DNA of 29,657 nucleotides, from NCBI GenBank assembly GCA_015499995.1, contig JADNRV010000497.1:1-29657 (forward strand), read 5' to 3'. The notes beneath the pieces are model-generated. The model was not told the DNA's origin and did no database searches. It worked only from the letters and a program-made list of their open reading frames with translations. The position numbers were made by a program, and so were the translations under genes. Positions 19,323 to 29,657 of the stretch are shown here, piece by piece. Positions within the stretch are counted from its first letter, which is position 1, and every line of letters begins with the position of its first letter. The stretch is from Flammula alnicola. Lineage: Eukaryota > Basidiomycota > Agaricomycetes > Agaricales > Strophariaceae.

Positions 19323-19487
19323 TCAAGCGACGACGCAGTAGGAGTTTCCACCGCTGCCACCGGTTTCCTCGTTGGTGGGGATGGGCTCGGTGTGAGAAAC
19401 GACGCAGTAGGAGTTTCCACCGCTTCCGCCAGTCTCCTCGTTGGTGGGGGTATCGACGATGACGGGGATGGCGAAGAAGGAATCCAT
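19323..19487 (-). CDS. Lipopeptide mating-pheromone precursor with tandem repeat
   Basis: A single 165-bp exon encodes 54 aa beginning MDSFFAIPVIVDT and ending NSYCVVA, a C-terminal CaaX box for farnesylation and carboxymethylation. Short MD-start precursors with an acidic NE/EE processing site, a Gly/Ser-rich mature part and a CVVA-type end are the hallmark of homobasidiomycete pheromones. The segment PTNEETGGSGGNSYCVV occurs twice, 23 residues apart (69-bp DNA repeat), the first copy followed by SHTEPI rather than the C-terminus. A TATA box at 19546-19554 fits this start; longer overlapping frames begin upstream of, or only 6 bp from, it. No STE3-type receptor lies in the window, so this may be an orphan pheromone gene outside the mating-type locus. 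Confidence 0.85.
   Translation of the reverse strand: MDSFFAIPVIVDTPTNEETGGSGGNSYCVVSHTEPIPTNEETGGSGGNSYCVVA
19332..19456 (-). repeat. 69-bp period tandem repeat within pheromone gene
   Basis: The block starting GACGCAGTAGGAGTTTCCAC on the plus strand begins at 19332 and again at 19401. The repeats differ at only a few third-codon positions (for example GGC/GGA, AGC), so they encode identical peptides. Confidence 0.9.
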
Positions 19488-19545
19488 TTGGGCTGTTGGT
19501 GAAGTTGCGAGTGCGACTGGGGAAATTTGGGCTGTTCCATGTCGG

Positions 19546-19554
19546 CTTTTTATA
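19546..19554 (-). promoter_or_regulatory. TATA box of the pheromone gene
   Basis: TATAAAAAG on the minus strand, 59 bp before the ATG at 19487. It rules out the longer overlapping frames that start at 19540 or 19620, because transcription should begin downstream of them. Confidence 0.7.
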
Positions 19555-20059
19555 GGCTAACAGCGCTTCGCGAAAGTCAGATTGACATGCCGGGGGAGGA
19601 GGGGTGAACATTTTGCCCAAGGTCTAATACATTTGATGCGACAAAATGTTAGACAATAGTATAATTGTCCTCGAAGAATCGATGTGTTTCGAAACAATAA
19701 AGCGTGTATTCCTGTGTGTATTGGGCGGCCTTAAGAGCAAGAATGCTTCGTCCTATAACGCTACACATTGAAGAAAAGTGTGTAAAGACCCGAAATCTGG
19801 TGAATGGACAATTATGACGCGCCGTCCTTTTGTTCTCCCCCCGGAACAGGCACCAGATAATCCAAATAATCAGCTATTGTCTACGGACCTCTGAACATGA
19901 CTCAGGCACACTGGTTAACTAGCAGTTACCAACGTGGTATGGAAGCCTTTCGAGTAACATAACCCTCATGAAAACACCAAGGTCAGGAACAGCCTGTAGA
20001 AAGATTACCAAAAGATCAGATGTGCCTATTTTATAATACACCCACCAAGACCATACCAA
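19555..20059. other. Gap upstream of the pheromone gene
   Basis: Pheromone promoter region and 3' flank of the F-box gene. No gene and no clear pheromone-response element of the ACAAAGGGA type; GAACAAAAGG on the minus strand near 19825 is only loosely similar. Confidence 0.45.
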
Positions 20060-21841
20060 TTATTCCTCAAGAATAACCCGCTCCCAAACCTCCGGAAACG
20101 GATACCAGGTCGGTCTCTGCTCGATGAGCTTGATACTACCATCACATAGTCGAACGATATCAAAATCCATCCAACGATCCTCATACCGAAGGCTGCTCTG
20201 AGTCGTACGTGCGCGGTACTCGAATCCAATGCAGCGGAGTGTGGGCACGCGAGACGCGATGTAGGTTGCACAAGGCTTGCGGTCGACCAGAACACAAGTG
20301 GCGCAGTTGTCTTCCTCCAACTCGTATTCGTGCTCATCGCACCCTGGGAATGGTATGCCGATGCGGAGTTCTTTTAGGTGCTTGTATGTGGAGAAGACAT
20401 CTCCATAGTCGGCCTGTTGTTTGAAATCAGTCGAATCGCAGAATGAACTTGAATAAGAGCTTGTGTTCGACTCACCCATTCGTCAGATGCGTCGCCGTTT
20501 CGATACCCACATTGCTCGACCTCCACGATTTCCAGCCGAGGACACACCCTTCCAAGATCAACGAACAACTCAGAATCCAACCGGTCCTCTGACATGATTC
20601 TGACGAACTTGAGATGCTTGTTGCCTCCGCCAGCCTCAAGATCTGCCAATAATCCCTCAATTTCCTGAATACTCAAAGCGATCGGCTTCCTCGGGTGGGT
20701 GATAATTGCGCTGACAGCGAGACGTTCCAATGCCGTCGTATACCTTAAAACTTTCTTGATATTACAAACGTTCGACAGGGCGAGCGATGTTATTTGTGAA
20801 TAGATGGTTGGCGGCATCGAGTCTATCCCGAGTCTACTAGCAGAGCCGGGTTCCTGGACCATGTAAATCTGGGGCTGAGCATGATCACCAATGAGCGCAC
20901 CGCTGACTTTGCAGTGCAGAACACGAAGGTCCCGGAGTTTGGGCATACGGCCGACGACATCAGCCAAAGAATAACCGTCCCTGGAATTGAAGCATGGCGG
21001 GCCCGTCAGAACCAACGTCTCGAGAGACGGCCAAAAAGAGTGCGCCAAATCCCAAAATGCGCAATAATTCCCAGAAATTTGTAGGTATCGCAGACACTCT
21101 GGCCTGCATAGGTCGAAGAGGTAGCGCTGTCCGGCAAAGTGCCAGTTACCGTCACCGCTGTGGTCCCAGTGCCCTTTCCTATGCATGCATGCGAAATACA
21201 TGACGTTGTGGTAGCGTCTCCCATAAGGACCCTCACCAATGCGCGCCACCTCAGCCACGGGCAAGAGAGTCATCCTTTCGAGGATGAAATTCGATGGTAG
21301 AGAAGGGAGGGCAGTAGAGCATAAAGGAGTATCGGTGATACGGAGATCTTTGATGTTAGGACATGCAACGAGGCTGCCAAGGAGCGTGTTTGGAGGATCG
21401 AAAGGACATGTCATCTGGAAGGTGTGGATGTTCGACATTTTGGGGAGGGCTACTTGGAGCTTGTCCAAGTGCTTTGCTTTATATACATTCACGGATGGCT
21501 TGACGCCCCGGAGTGGCGGATTTGCATCCGGCCAGTGGTCTGGCCAATCTAGATGGAAATTCCTATGGTTTTCTGTCAAGCCTAGGACAAGTGACAAAGT
21601 CTTTATGAACTCGCCTGAAATAGAGCCACAACTCCTCTGGAAAGAAATGCAGACCTGATTCCTGGTCGTGCCTGTCTGGATGTGGCCACTTCACTTGTGC
21701 AAACAGTATGGGCCGTATCGATTCATTTGCAGCATGACAGATTAGGGCAAGGTTGCTCAGGGTAGCTTGGCGGTCTCTCGCTTCGAATATTGCAATCTCG
21801 TTGGTGATTTCGTGGAGGATGTCAAGGTTCAAGCGCGCCAT
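20060..21841 (-). CDS. F-box protein with LRR-like C-terminal region
   Basis: Putative substrate adaptor of an SCF ubiquitin ligase, from a family strongly expanded in mushrooms. Exons 21615-21841, 20476-21562, 20060-20413 give 555 aa. The N-terminus (LNLDILHEITNEIAIFEARDR ... NLALICHAANESIRPILFAQVKW) is an F-box of about residues 1-52. The rest has leucine-rich, irregular repeats typical of these proteins (LDKLQVALPKMSNIHTFQM, NIKDLRITDTPL, SLETLVLTGPP, KLRDLRVLHCKV, HLKELRIGIP). The first intron (21563-21614, 52 bp) appears to have a GC donor (AG|GCGAGT); removing it gives ELWLYFRNFHLDWPDHW, which fits the family. The second intron (20414-20475) is GT-AG. Substrate unknown. Confidence 0.85.
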
Positions 21842-22336
21842 AGCTAAGGTGTATACTTTCGTCAACCTCCGATGCTTTAACGAGTTCGATACTCGGTTCT
21901 TCTGTTTGCTTGGAAGACGCGATTGAGAGAGATGGTAGTGGTGATCGCCCGATTAGAAGCAACGACCAGTGGTTAGCGGGCCATTCAAGAAAGTCGACTG
22001 AACTAAAGCGAGATAACAAATGAATTGGCGACGATGGAAGATAGAATCTGAGCTCAACGTTGCTCAACGACGTCAAGCACTTGGACTCTGTCATTCCCAC
22101 GGTCACTTCAGTGAGATTATGAAAAGTCTTAAAGTATTGCCTTCACCGTCTTACCACCATCCACTTTTTGGCTCCCAAAGACATTCAGGCAACCGTGGGG
22201 CTAAGATTGTTGAAAACAAGACCCAAATACAACGAAAATAAGTCCCGAACTCAGCGTGTCACGGGCAGTGCGGACCCGCCAGTTCCGTGAGGCCACAACC
22301 CAGAGGGGCAGGATTCACACATTTTCTTCATTAACC
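21842..22336. other. Shared divergent promoter region
   Basis: 495 bp between the divergently transcribed F-box (-) and RING-H2 (+) genes. No clear TATA box on either side and no gene. Confidence 0.5.
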
Positions 22337-25300
22337 ATGTCTTCGAATTGCCCCCCTCAGCTTCAGCTCACCATACAACCCAACGCCACGTCCTTCAAGC
22401 GCTCGTTTGAGCAATTCGGGTTCGATTTGGAGAGCCCTGTAGGCGGGGGTGCCACAGACGCCGGGGCCAGTGGGGCGACGAACAATGGCAGGAACGAGCG
22501 CAACAAACGTGCGAGGAGCGCAAGCAGCTTTGGTTCAGAGACCAGCAGCGACCTGTCGTCTGACACTATCGCCTCGAGATCGAGTGATTCCAGTGGGATG
22601 TCCCAGCCTAGTGGGATCGGCGCTCTTGCTGCATCGACGACCTCCATTGAGCCACCAAGGCTGCCCACGCCCGAAATTCAAGACATCGAGATGCCAGATT
22701 ACCCAAGAGAGGAGCAGGCTTCATTTTCGCCTGCAGGTTCCGTGCTACCAGTGCCAATGCCACAAGCAGCACCCGTGCAGCAAGGACATGCACAGCAGAG
22801 CGAAGAGCGATATCGGCTGTCGCTCGAGAGGTTCAACGTGTTCGACAGCGAGATTTCAGCGCTGCGCCAGTCGCAGCCAGTGTCACCCGTGTCCACCTTG
22901 TCCTCACCTGCCCAAGGTGCTGTACCTCAGACTCAGCTATCCCCTACACCACCTCCGACACTACCGCCGTTGCGACACCGCCTATTACCGGGCGATATGG
23001 CATTTTTCCGGCGTTACTCTCCTCCTACATCGCCCTTGTCAGACACTTTTTTTAGTGATCAAAACGGGCACGATGAAAGCTCTCCTACGGCGGCGAGAGA
23101 TCATTCCAATCAACGTCAGGATGATACGGCGTCTCCTGCATCAACCTTGGCCGAACCGCAAGCACGTACCTCAGAATCAGGCGCATCAGCCAACCAAAAT
23201 GGTATGTGATTTTAATTTCATGAATCAATGTTATGACGACAACCCTGCACAGCACTCTTCCGCTTTCCCTTCAGAGGGTCTAACCCATTTCCCTTGTCGC
23301 TGCCCAACCTCAACCTTGAGTTGGACCCGCAGAGCTCGACGCCGCCAGTGGCCGGAATAAATTCATCGTCTTCGTCATCCTCGTCAGCATCCTCGTCAGC
23401 ATCCTCATCTGGCGGCGACCAACCTGAGCCTCTGGCCTTCCGCGAAAGGTTGGATACGGCGCTTGAGCGACTAAGATCGCGTTCTCCGCTCGTGCCTGGC
23501 CTTGGAATTGACGGAGAAGCAGGCAGCGAGACGCGCGGAGAATTCGACGAACAACAGGAAGAACTTGAAAGGGCAGAAGACGACGACGACGAACCAAACA
23601 GAGGTCGTGCACGAGCGTCAAGCAGTAGCGCCCAAAGCTCACAACGGCAGAGTTTGGCGCCAACTCTTCCACCCATACCTACCATCGCGGATGGCTACGA
23701 AGCAGACGTGGACATCTCTAGCACGCAGCAAGTTCACCTGCAGAGGCAAGCAGTGCCGCCAACCGTCCCCCCAAATCCACCCACACTACCGCCCATACCT
23801 CCAATTACCACTGATCTGGATCCTGCAGACCGTGCATGGCATGGTCGGGAAGAGCTGTTCACGCAGCGCTTTGACGAATTTATGGGGTTGGATGGGCCAA
23901 CTGATGATACGGCGCCATCTCCGTCTGGATCAAGGGCATCTATATCTTCTCCAAGGCGCTCTGCAGCACAAGGCGGAGGGTCATCCTCGTTCTCAGCAAT
24001 CCGGAACCGAAGCCCGAATGCGAGCCTTGGAGACCACCCACTTCCGTCTCCTATTCTGCGCGATTTGCATAGTTGGATAGAGGAACGGCAGCCGTTGTTC
24101 GCCGGCCATGTAACGCATGGTCTCACTCTGGGCGATGATACTAGCTCGGTTTCATCGATATCCACTACAGCAGCGACAGCTGGAACGGAAAGGGATAATA
24201 CCTTGACGTCGATGTCGACAGCTGCAGCAGGAACATCTGCCGCTGCGTCGTCTTCAGGGCCGACGTCAAGACCGGAGCACTTTGTGCGAATGATAGAGCG
24301 AATGCGGACTGATAGACGGCTGGAGGAGTGGAATGCGCGTGGTGGTCGGCGTCCGCCGCCGCCACCGTCTTGGAGCTATACCCCTGATGCAAGCAATGCA
24401 AATGCTCCTAGTACGCGTTCACAAACGGCATTGAACACGTCGGATCGCGATGTTCTTGGAGATTGGTTCCCATTGTACAACGGCGAAACTTCGACGCGTT
24501 CTATTCCTACGCCTACCACAACTGCACCTTCTGCTTCTACTTCAACTTTCCCTTTTACCGCTCAGGCAGCTGCTCATCCGAATACGAATACGACTCCAAG
24601 TTCAAGTCCAGGTTTAAGCCTGAATTCGCCGTCCTTTTGGGAGCCTATCTTTACAGGTGTGGCAGGCGAAGCTACTGCACCATCTGCAACGGGATCTGGA
24701 TCTGGGGCGGGTCGACCTTGGTATTCTGCACGCCAGAGACCCGACGAAGACGTGGTAAGGTCTCTCGATCAAGGCTTCGGTATGGGTGTTGGCTTCGGTC
24801 AGTGTTGGCTTTCTTTCATCCTTCATTGTTAATCATTTTATTATTTGGCATATCTAGGTGACCGACCCGCGGGCAGCGCTGCAAACTCGCCTCCAAGAAT
24901 CCTACCTTTCCCACGTCCTGAGACGGGAGCTACGCCGAGTTATTTTTCGTACATGTCGCGGTTGGGTGCCGGAGCTGGAGGTAGTACTGTCAACCCCGCG
25001 GATATTACGCGGAACAGAGATCGGTAAGTTTTTTTCAGTTGTACGTATAGAATACCTCATCGATGATCACCGACTGTTTATCCAGGCGCATAAACGATCC
25101 AGGCGCAGCCATCTGGCACGCTCTCGAACCGTCTGACCTACCGCTCAACTTTCACTTTAGTTCGAGCTCAACCCCGAATTCTAACTCGAATAATGAGACC
25201 GAGACCGCTCGTCCAAGCTATGCCTCGGTGATGCGCGACGTGTTTGGACTTTCGCAGCTGCCTACGTTGAATTTAGACGCGCCGCAGGGTGGTCCATCCT

Positions 25301-28300
25301 CTAGGCTACCGGGGACGAATTCTATTGGCCAACCCGCACAGCCTAGGCACGAACAGTTGAGAAATGTCAGAGAGAGGCTGGGGATGGAAGATGAGAATCA
25401 TACGAGCTTGATGGAGGATATTGGAGCGACGGTGACGAATGCAAGTGGGACAGACTTATTCCTGGGTAACATGGAAAGGAGGGAGGATACGTTGGCTCTG
25501 ATGGAAATGCTCGAGATGAACGAGAACGCCGGCAGGCCAAGGTCGCCTATGCCTTCGAGTTTGAGCGATTGGAACGGCCAGTCGACACAGCAGGTTGCGC
25601 CGCAATCGCAATCGCGGACACAAACCCAGCCACCACAGTCTTCCTCTACGACGGATGCGGCAAGGCAGCCGTCCATGATCCCTTCCGACAGGCTAGCTTC
25701 CTCAGAATTCAGGAGAGGAGAACCTTTATATTTGCGACATCGACTGCGTTCGTATCAAGCACAGGCACGACCTGGGTCGTCCAACTCGCTCGTTGCGGAG
25801 AACGCCTCGGAGGTGCGGAGGTGGGCTGATCATGCCGAGCTCACAAGAGGGTTACCTGGAGACCAGCGACCACGTTTTTATACAATGGACACGGACACGG
25901 ATGTGATGGATGACGGCGACCGCATGAGAGAAGCGGAGAGTCAGCTGAGGGAGACGCCATGGAGGAATACAGAGTCGCGGGTCAACAGGTGGCGGGACAG
26001 GGCCTTGATAACATCCAACCAGCCAGATACCCCACAGTTGCATTTGCCCAGGGCTCCATCTTCCGCTGCTGCTGACCCTGTTGGCGAGAATACGGATATG
26101 TTCAGTGGTGATTTCATAAGCACCTTTCCGCTTCCTTCTCTCGGGATGTTTGTCGACAACTTGAGTCCTGGCATTCCTACTAGCACAGCTGGAAACGCTG
26201 AAGAGTTTCCTGCTAGTTCTACAGGGGCTAGTATCTCGCATGGGCCCTCATGGCTGAACCACCCTTCTGGAGTTGAAGCATCCCACGATTCAGGCGCCAA
26301 TACTTCTATCAATGCATCCTCGACAATACATTTCCGCCTTCCTACACCGGTTTCTGCGAGAACAAATATCTTGGATTTGGATCGTACAGATTCTAGTTCT
26401 GGGACGTCGATGTCGTCCTCTAATGATCAAGAAATGGACTCCGACCGCCAAAGCAATGTCTTGGGCACCGACACCGGCCCCAGTCAAATGTATCGCGGCG
26501 ATGCTCCATCACTTCCTCCGCCTGACTTGGGCAGCAATTTTGACGCTGAACGGCATTCGCAATCATTTCCTACTTCATGGCAACCTGTTGACGATCCCAT
26601 GGGAGAACTTACTCAAGCAGCAGCAGCAACAATCCCTGCTAGTGCCCAAAATACCACCAACGATAGCAACTCTGCCGCGAACAACTTCAATCCTTCTCGT
26701 CTATCACCACATCCAGTATCTTTGACATACTTGCGCCGTTTGAGAGAGCAAGACCCTGACGATGAGCAGGTCAGGCTACGGAGGCTAATAATGGATGAAC
26801 GAGACAACCAGATGCGTGCTGAGCGGAGGTTTTATGAAAGGCGACAGCAGCTTCTCGCATCCACATCTGCTGCGCGAGCTCGAGACCATCCCTCTCTAAA
26901 CAGGGCTTCGGATGGCTTGTTTCATAGCAATCCCACAACAATGTCGAGACCAATTCATGGCTCCACTGCAGCGACCTCTTCAACTCCTGCTACTTCCAAT
27001 ATGCCTGCGACATCTTTTGCCTCGGAAACAAGCGCATCGAGACCTTCGATCGGCGAACTACGACGTGCAACTGCTGCCGATGCAGGAAGGTATGCATACT
27101 TCGATCCGCGCACCTTCACTGCGGGCCCGTTCCGAAACACATTGCAGCATGTCGTCAGCGAGCGGGAAGGGCACAGCGGGTTGGCTGATCGTCCGGGTTC
27201 AAACTGGCCAAGATCAACGGCGCGTCAGTCGCCCCCGTACATCCCACCACTTTCGTTCGATCAAGAAAATGAACCTTTGCTTTCTCCTTCTATGCATAGT
27301 GGCCAGCGGGGTGTTGCGAGTGGCGGTATTACCAGTCAAGTCGAAAGAGAACGAGCAGAAATGAGAGCAAGGGAAGCGGCAAGGGAAATTATTAGAGCAC
27401 GACAACTTCGAATGAGAGAACGAGAAGCGCCAATCTCCGCCCTGCATGCCGCTGCTCCTAATCATCCAGTACACCAATCGCAGTTTCATTCTCAGCCGCG
27501 GTCGAGGTCGACAGCTATCCATGATTTTGAGTCGCATATATTTCCTACTCCCAGGCCAACCTTGTCCTCTGCCGTGTCTGGTGAGGGCAACAATGTCAAC
27601 AATAGCACTACACTCCGGAGCAGCGGTGCAAGTGCGAGAAGCGCTGGTGCTGGTTCCGGATATGACGCCATGCATCGTTATATAAGTCAGCAAGTGCGCA
27701 TGGAAGCTTCGCGGTTAGACGATCCTTTGCACCCCATTTCGCCTCAGGAGCCACACTCATCTTCCACGTCGGCGGTTGATCCCATTCGCCCTGATAATGT
27801 CAGTGCTAATATGGCCCGATCACAACAGCTTATCCAGCGGTACCATCGAGAGAGGGAGATGGACGGGCGGAGGCAGGATATATTTACCCCTCGTCATGCA
27901 AACGCGACCGCTCATGCACAGGCCCGTCCATGGAGGGAATCTTCCCTTGCAACGGCAGAAATTCCAAATAGAACTGCAAGGGCGATGTCATCCTCCGCCG
28001 ACGATGGCGATGACACTATGGGTGGAGATTCCTTAACAGCACAAAGGGCAAGAACGCGGAGGCGGTTTATTCGCACACATCAAGATGTAGTTCTCTCGTT
28101 TTCAAGACTACCTGGTTCTGGTATATTGGGTGGACTGAGGAGAGGTAGAGCAATTGGTGACTATATCGTACGTCGCCTTCACATTCTAATGGATGGTCGC
28201 GTGCACGTAATAACCGTTTTATTGCACAGCGCGATGAAGACTTTGATGACTCCTACGAGACATTGGTGTCGTTGGGAATGCAGATTGGCGATGCGAAGCC

Positions 28301-28918
28301 GCGAGCAACTCCGAGCGAGGTCGTGGAGAAGATGGAGAAGGCGCTTTATAAGGACTGGGCAACTGAGGGAAGTGATACAAGGTGTCCGATCTGTTTGGAT
28401 GATGTATGTCTACTTTCTCCTCTCGAAGTCCAAAAGTCCATTAACTCTAAATGTATACAGTATGAACCGACCGACCCTGTCCAGAAGCTCAGTAATTGCT
28501 CGCACTGGCTCCATCAAGAATGCCTAAACGTCAGTTTTATCATCCGTCTCCTTACCAGATGCTCATTTCAATATTATTTATCTTCAACCTCATCTAGCAA
28601 TGGCTTCAGACGGCTAACACGTGTCCTGTATGCCGTGGGTCCGTTAACACTTCCAATTCTTCTGGATCTGGAAGTACGAGGATGCCTCGCTACCATCGTG
28701 GTCCTGTACATCCTTTTGGCGGTCCTATGCCAAGGAGAAGGAGGGATTCGTCTCCAACTGCGCCTGCGCGACGGCCTGTATCAATTCCCCCGAGGCGAGA
28801 TGCCCCTCCGGCCGACCCAAATACTGCCAACCGAGGCGGCCAAGGGCGAAGTGGTGCCCAAGATGGCTCGGACACAGCCAGCTTTCCCTGGAGGCTATAC
28901 GAGGATGGTCCGAATTGA
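22337..28918 (+). CDS. Giant RING-H2 E3 ubiquitin ligase
   Basis: Exons 22337-23201, 23253-24797, 24858-25023, 25086-28167, 28230-28403, 28461-28529, 28598-28918; introns 51, 60, 62, 62, 57 and 68 bp, all GT-AG with closing phases; 2073 aa. About 1880 residues are disordered Ser/Thr/Pro/Asn-rich sequence with acidic runs (EDDDDE), a basic KRARS patch near residue 55, and Arg/Glu-rich predicted coiled coil (EREREMRAREAARE-like, near 1430). The catalytic part is C-terminal: LVSLGMQIGDAKPRATPSEVV, then a RING-H2 with ligands C1938, C1941, C1957, H1959, H1962, C1965, C1976, C1979 (RCPICLDD ... CSHWLHQEC ... NTCPVCRG). The RING is split over three exons. A Pro/Arg-rich tail ends at 2073. Substrate and partner E2 unknown; UBC13 at 18046-18750 is not shown to be the partner. 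Confidence 0.88.
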
Positions 28919-29572
28919 TTGATGCCTCGACCTGCTCAAAAACTTGCTTGCTGCGCTATCTCCTTTCCTCCTTGTTTTCAGTGATTCTTTCAGCTTTCAG
29001 TCTCAACGATATCTCAATTTGTATATGACTTATATGCCCTGGCCCAAACGTACGTATCATTCATCTATGACTACTCCATTCATTATCATCCTCCGTTATC
29101 GATTATCGTCGTTCATTACATTTTTTGGCATCATTTAGCATATCTTTCTTTCTGGTTCTTCCTTTGTTCCTTATCTTCCAAGTTGGATAATTATTTTTCT
29201 TGTTCTCCTTGCATGCTTTCTCTTCCACCTGCACTGTTCATATGTGTAATCTGTAATGTGTAATCAACTATCAAAGAAACTTGGAATGACATTTACGTTC
29301 TGCCCTATTGACGACAACTATATCATTCGACATACTGGAAATGCATCAATGAAATTCTGGAACCTCTTAAAATGGTTCGCTGTTAGGTGTAGAATCCATG
29401 ACTTAGTTTCGGTGCTTACTTCCATCGTAGGTTTCAAAAATTCATACAAAATAAATCCCAATCGTTTTACGTATGTAGATGTGTTCTACTTCATTCAGTA
29501 AGATATATACGCCCCCGCGTTTTCTTTTGCAAACTTAGATCCGATCTTGAGATCCTCTCCTTCTCCTCCCAC
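28919..29572. other. Convergent gap with pyrimidine-rich tract
   Basis: 3' flank of the RING-H2 gene. A C/T-rich stretch at about 29140-29230 (TTTCTTTCTGGTTCTTCC-like) is conspicuous. A plus frame at 29256-29501 has no motif and is not called. Confidence 0.5.
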
Positions 29573-29657
29573 TCAAGCGATGGGAATTCCTGCATACTCG
29601 TCATAGCCCAATGCAAGATTGAGGTTCTGTCCCAAACAAGGTCAGCAGGAAGTTTGT
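29573..29657 (-). CDS. Last exon of an unidentified gene (partial at right edge)
   Basis: On the minus strand an acceptor-like TTTGGGACAG is followed by a frame reading NLNLALGYDEYAGIPIA and a TGA at 29573-29575. Upstream of the acceptor the same frame has a stop, so an intron boundary is expected at about 29633. The peptide is protein-like but too short to identify. The gene would run in from the right and converge with the RING-H2 gene. Confidence 0.4.

Noticed and set aside
19256..19540. 94-aa minus frame starting MEQPKFPQ over the pheromone gene
   Set aside because: Its ATG lies 6 bp from the TATA box, so it should be outside the mRNA. Its repeats are only the shadow of the pheromone repeat in another frame.
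19276..19620. 114-aa minus frame rich in Arg/His/Pro over the same gene
   Set aside because: Starts upstream of the TATA box, has no motif, and is a third-frame shadow.
19555..20059. Pheromone-response element search (ACAAAGGGA-type)
   Set aside because: Only a loose GAACAAAAGG match; not enough to call a site.
21615..21700. Alternative GTCTGC donor for the F-box gene
   Set aside because: Weak donor and it deletes FFPEELWLYF, a stretch expected in this family; the GC-AG model gives a 52-bp intron and a better protein.
29256..29501. 81-aa plus frame after the RING-H2 gene
   Set aside because: AT-rich, no motif, no splice context; probably chance.
1..29657. CRISPR arrays, rRNA, complete tRNA genes, bacterial-type operons
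   Set aside because: None seen; repeats present are transposon ends or coding repeats.

Overview
The window is nuclear DNA of a mushroom-forming basidiomycete (Agaricomycetes, probably Agaricales). The signs are many short introns (about 49-89 bp) with GTRNGT donors and CTNA-type branch points, serine/proline/glutamine-rich basidiomycete proteins, a Psathyrella-velutina-type beta-propeller lectin, and a CaaX-terminated lipopeptide pheromone precursor. I saw no bacterial, viral, rRNA, tRNA-gene or CRISPR content. Gene models were spliced by hand from open frames, splice signals and family conservation; no alignment program was run.

Layout. 1-228: 3' end of an unidentified + gene. 955-2926 (+): GGA-type VHS-GAT trafficking adaptor. 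2927-4292: gap holding a decayed duplicate of part of the 7216-9241 gene. 4293-5582 (-): seven-bladed PVL-type lectin. 5583-7215: mostly non-coding, with one convincing orphan exon (6292-6453). 7216-9241 (+): unknown disordered protein. 9873-10803 (-): secreted hydrophobic protein. 11568-15440: a transposon island with two copies of one short-TIR, 8-bp-TSD (hAT-like) element. The first copy is interrupted by a long-TIR, 9-bp-TSD (Mutator-like) element, and a small secreted-protein gene is trapped between the two copies. 15826-17331 (-): ten-exon BEM46/ABHD13 alpha/beta hydrolase. 18046-18750 (-): UBC13 E2 with a 12-nt microexon. 19323-19487 (-): a 54-aa pheromone precursor carrying two tandem pheromone-like units and ending in CVVA. 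20060-21841 (-): F-box protein. 22337-28918 (+): giant (about 2073 aa) RING-H2 ubiquitin ligase. 29573-29657 (-): last exon of a gene entering from the right.

How the genes relate. There is no operon logic here; this is a fungal housekeeping stretch (GGA, BEM46, UBC13, RING E3) interleaved with lineage-specific genes (lectin, secreted proteins, F-box paralogue, pheromone). Three genes touch ubiquitin signalling (UBC13, F-box, RING-H2 E3), but nothing in the sequence shows that they act together. The most notable item is the tandem-repeat pheromone precursor. It lies in a frame masked by two longer spurious ORFs, has its own TATA box, and has no STE3 receptor gene nearby.
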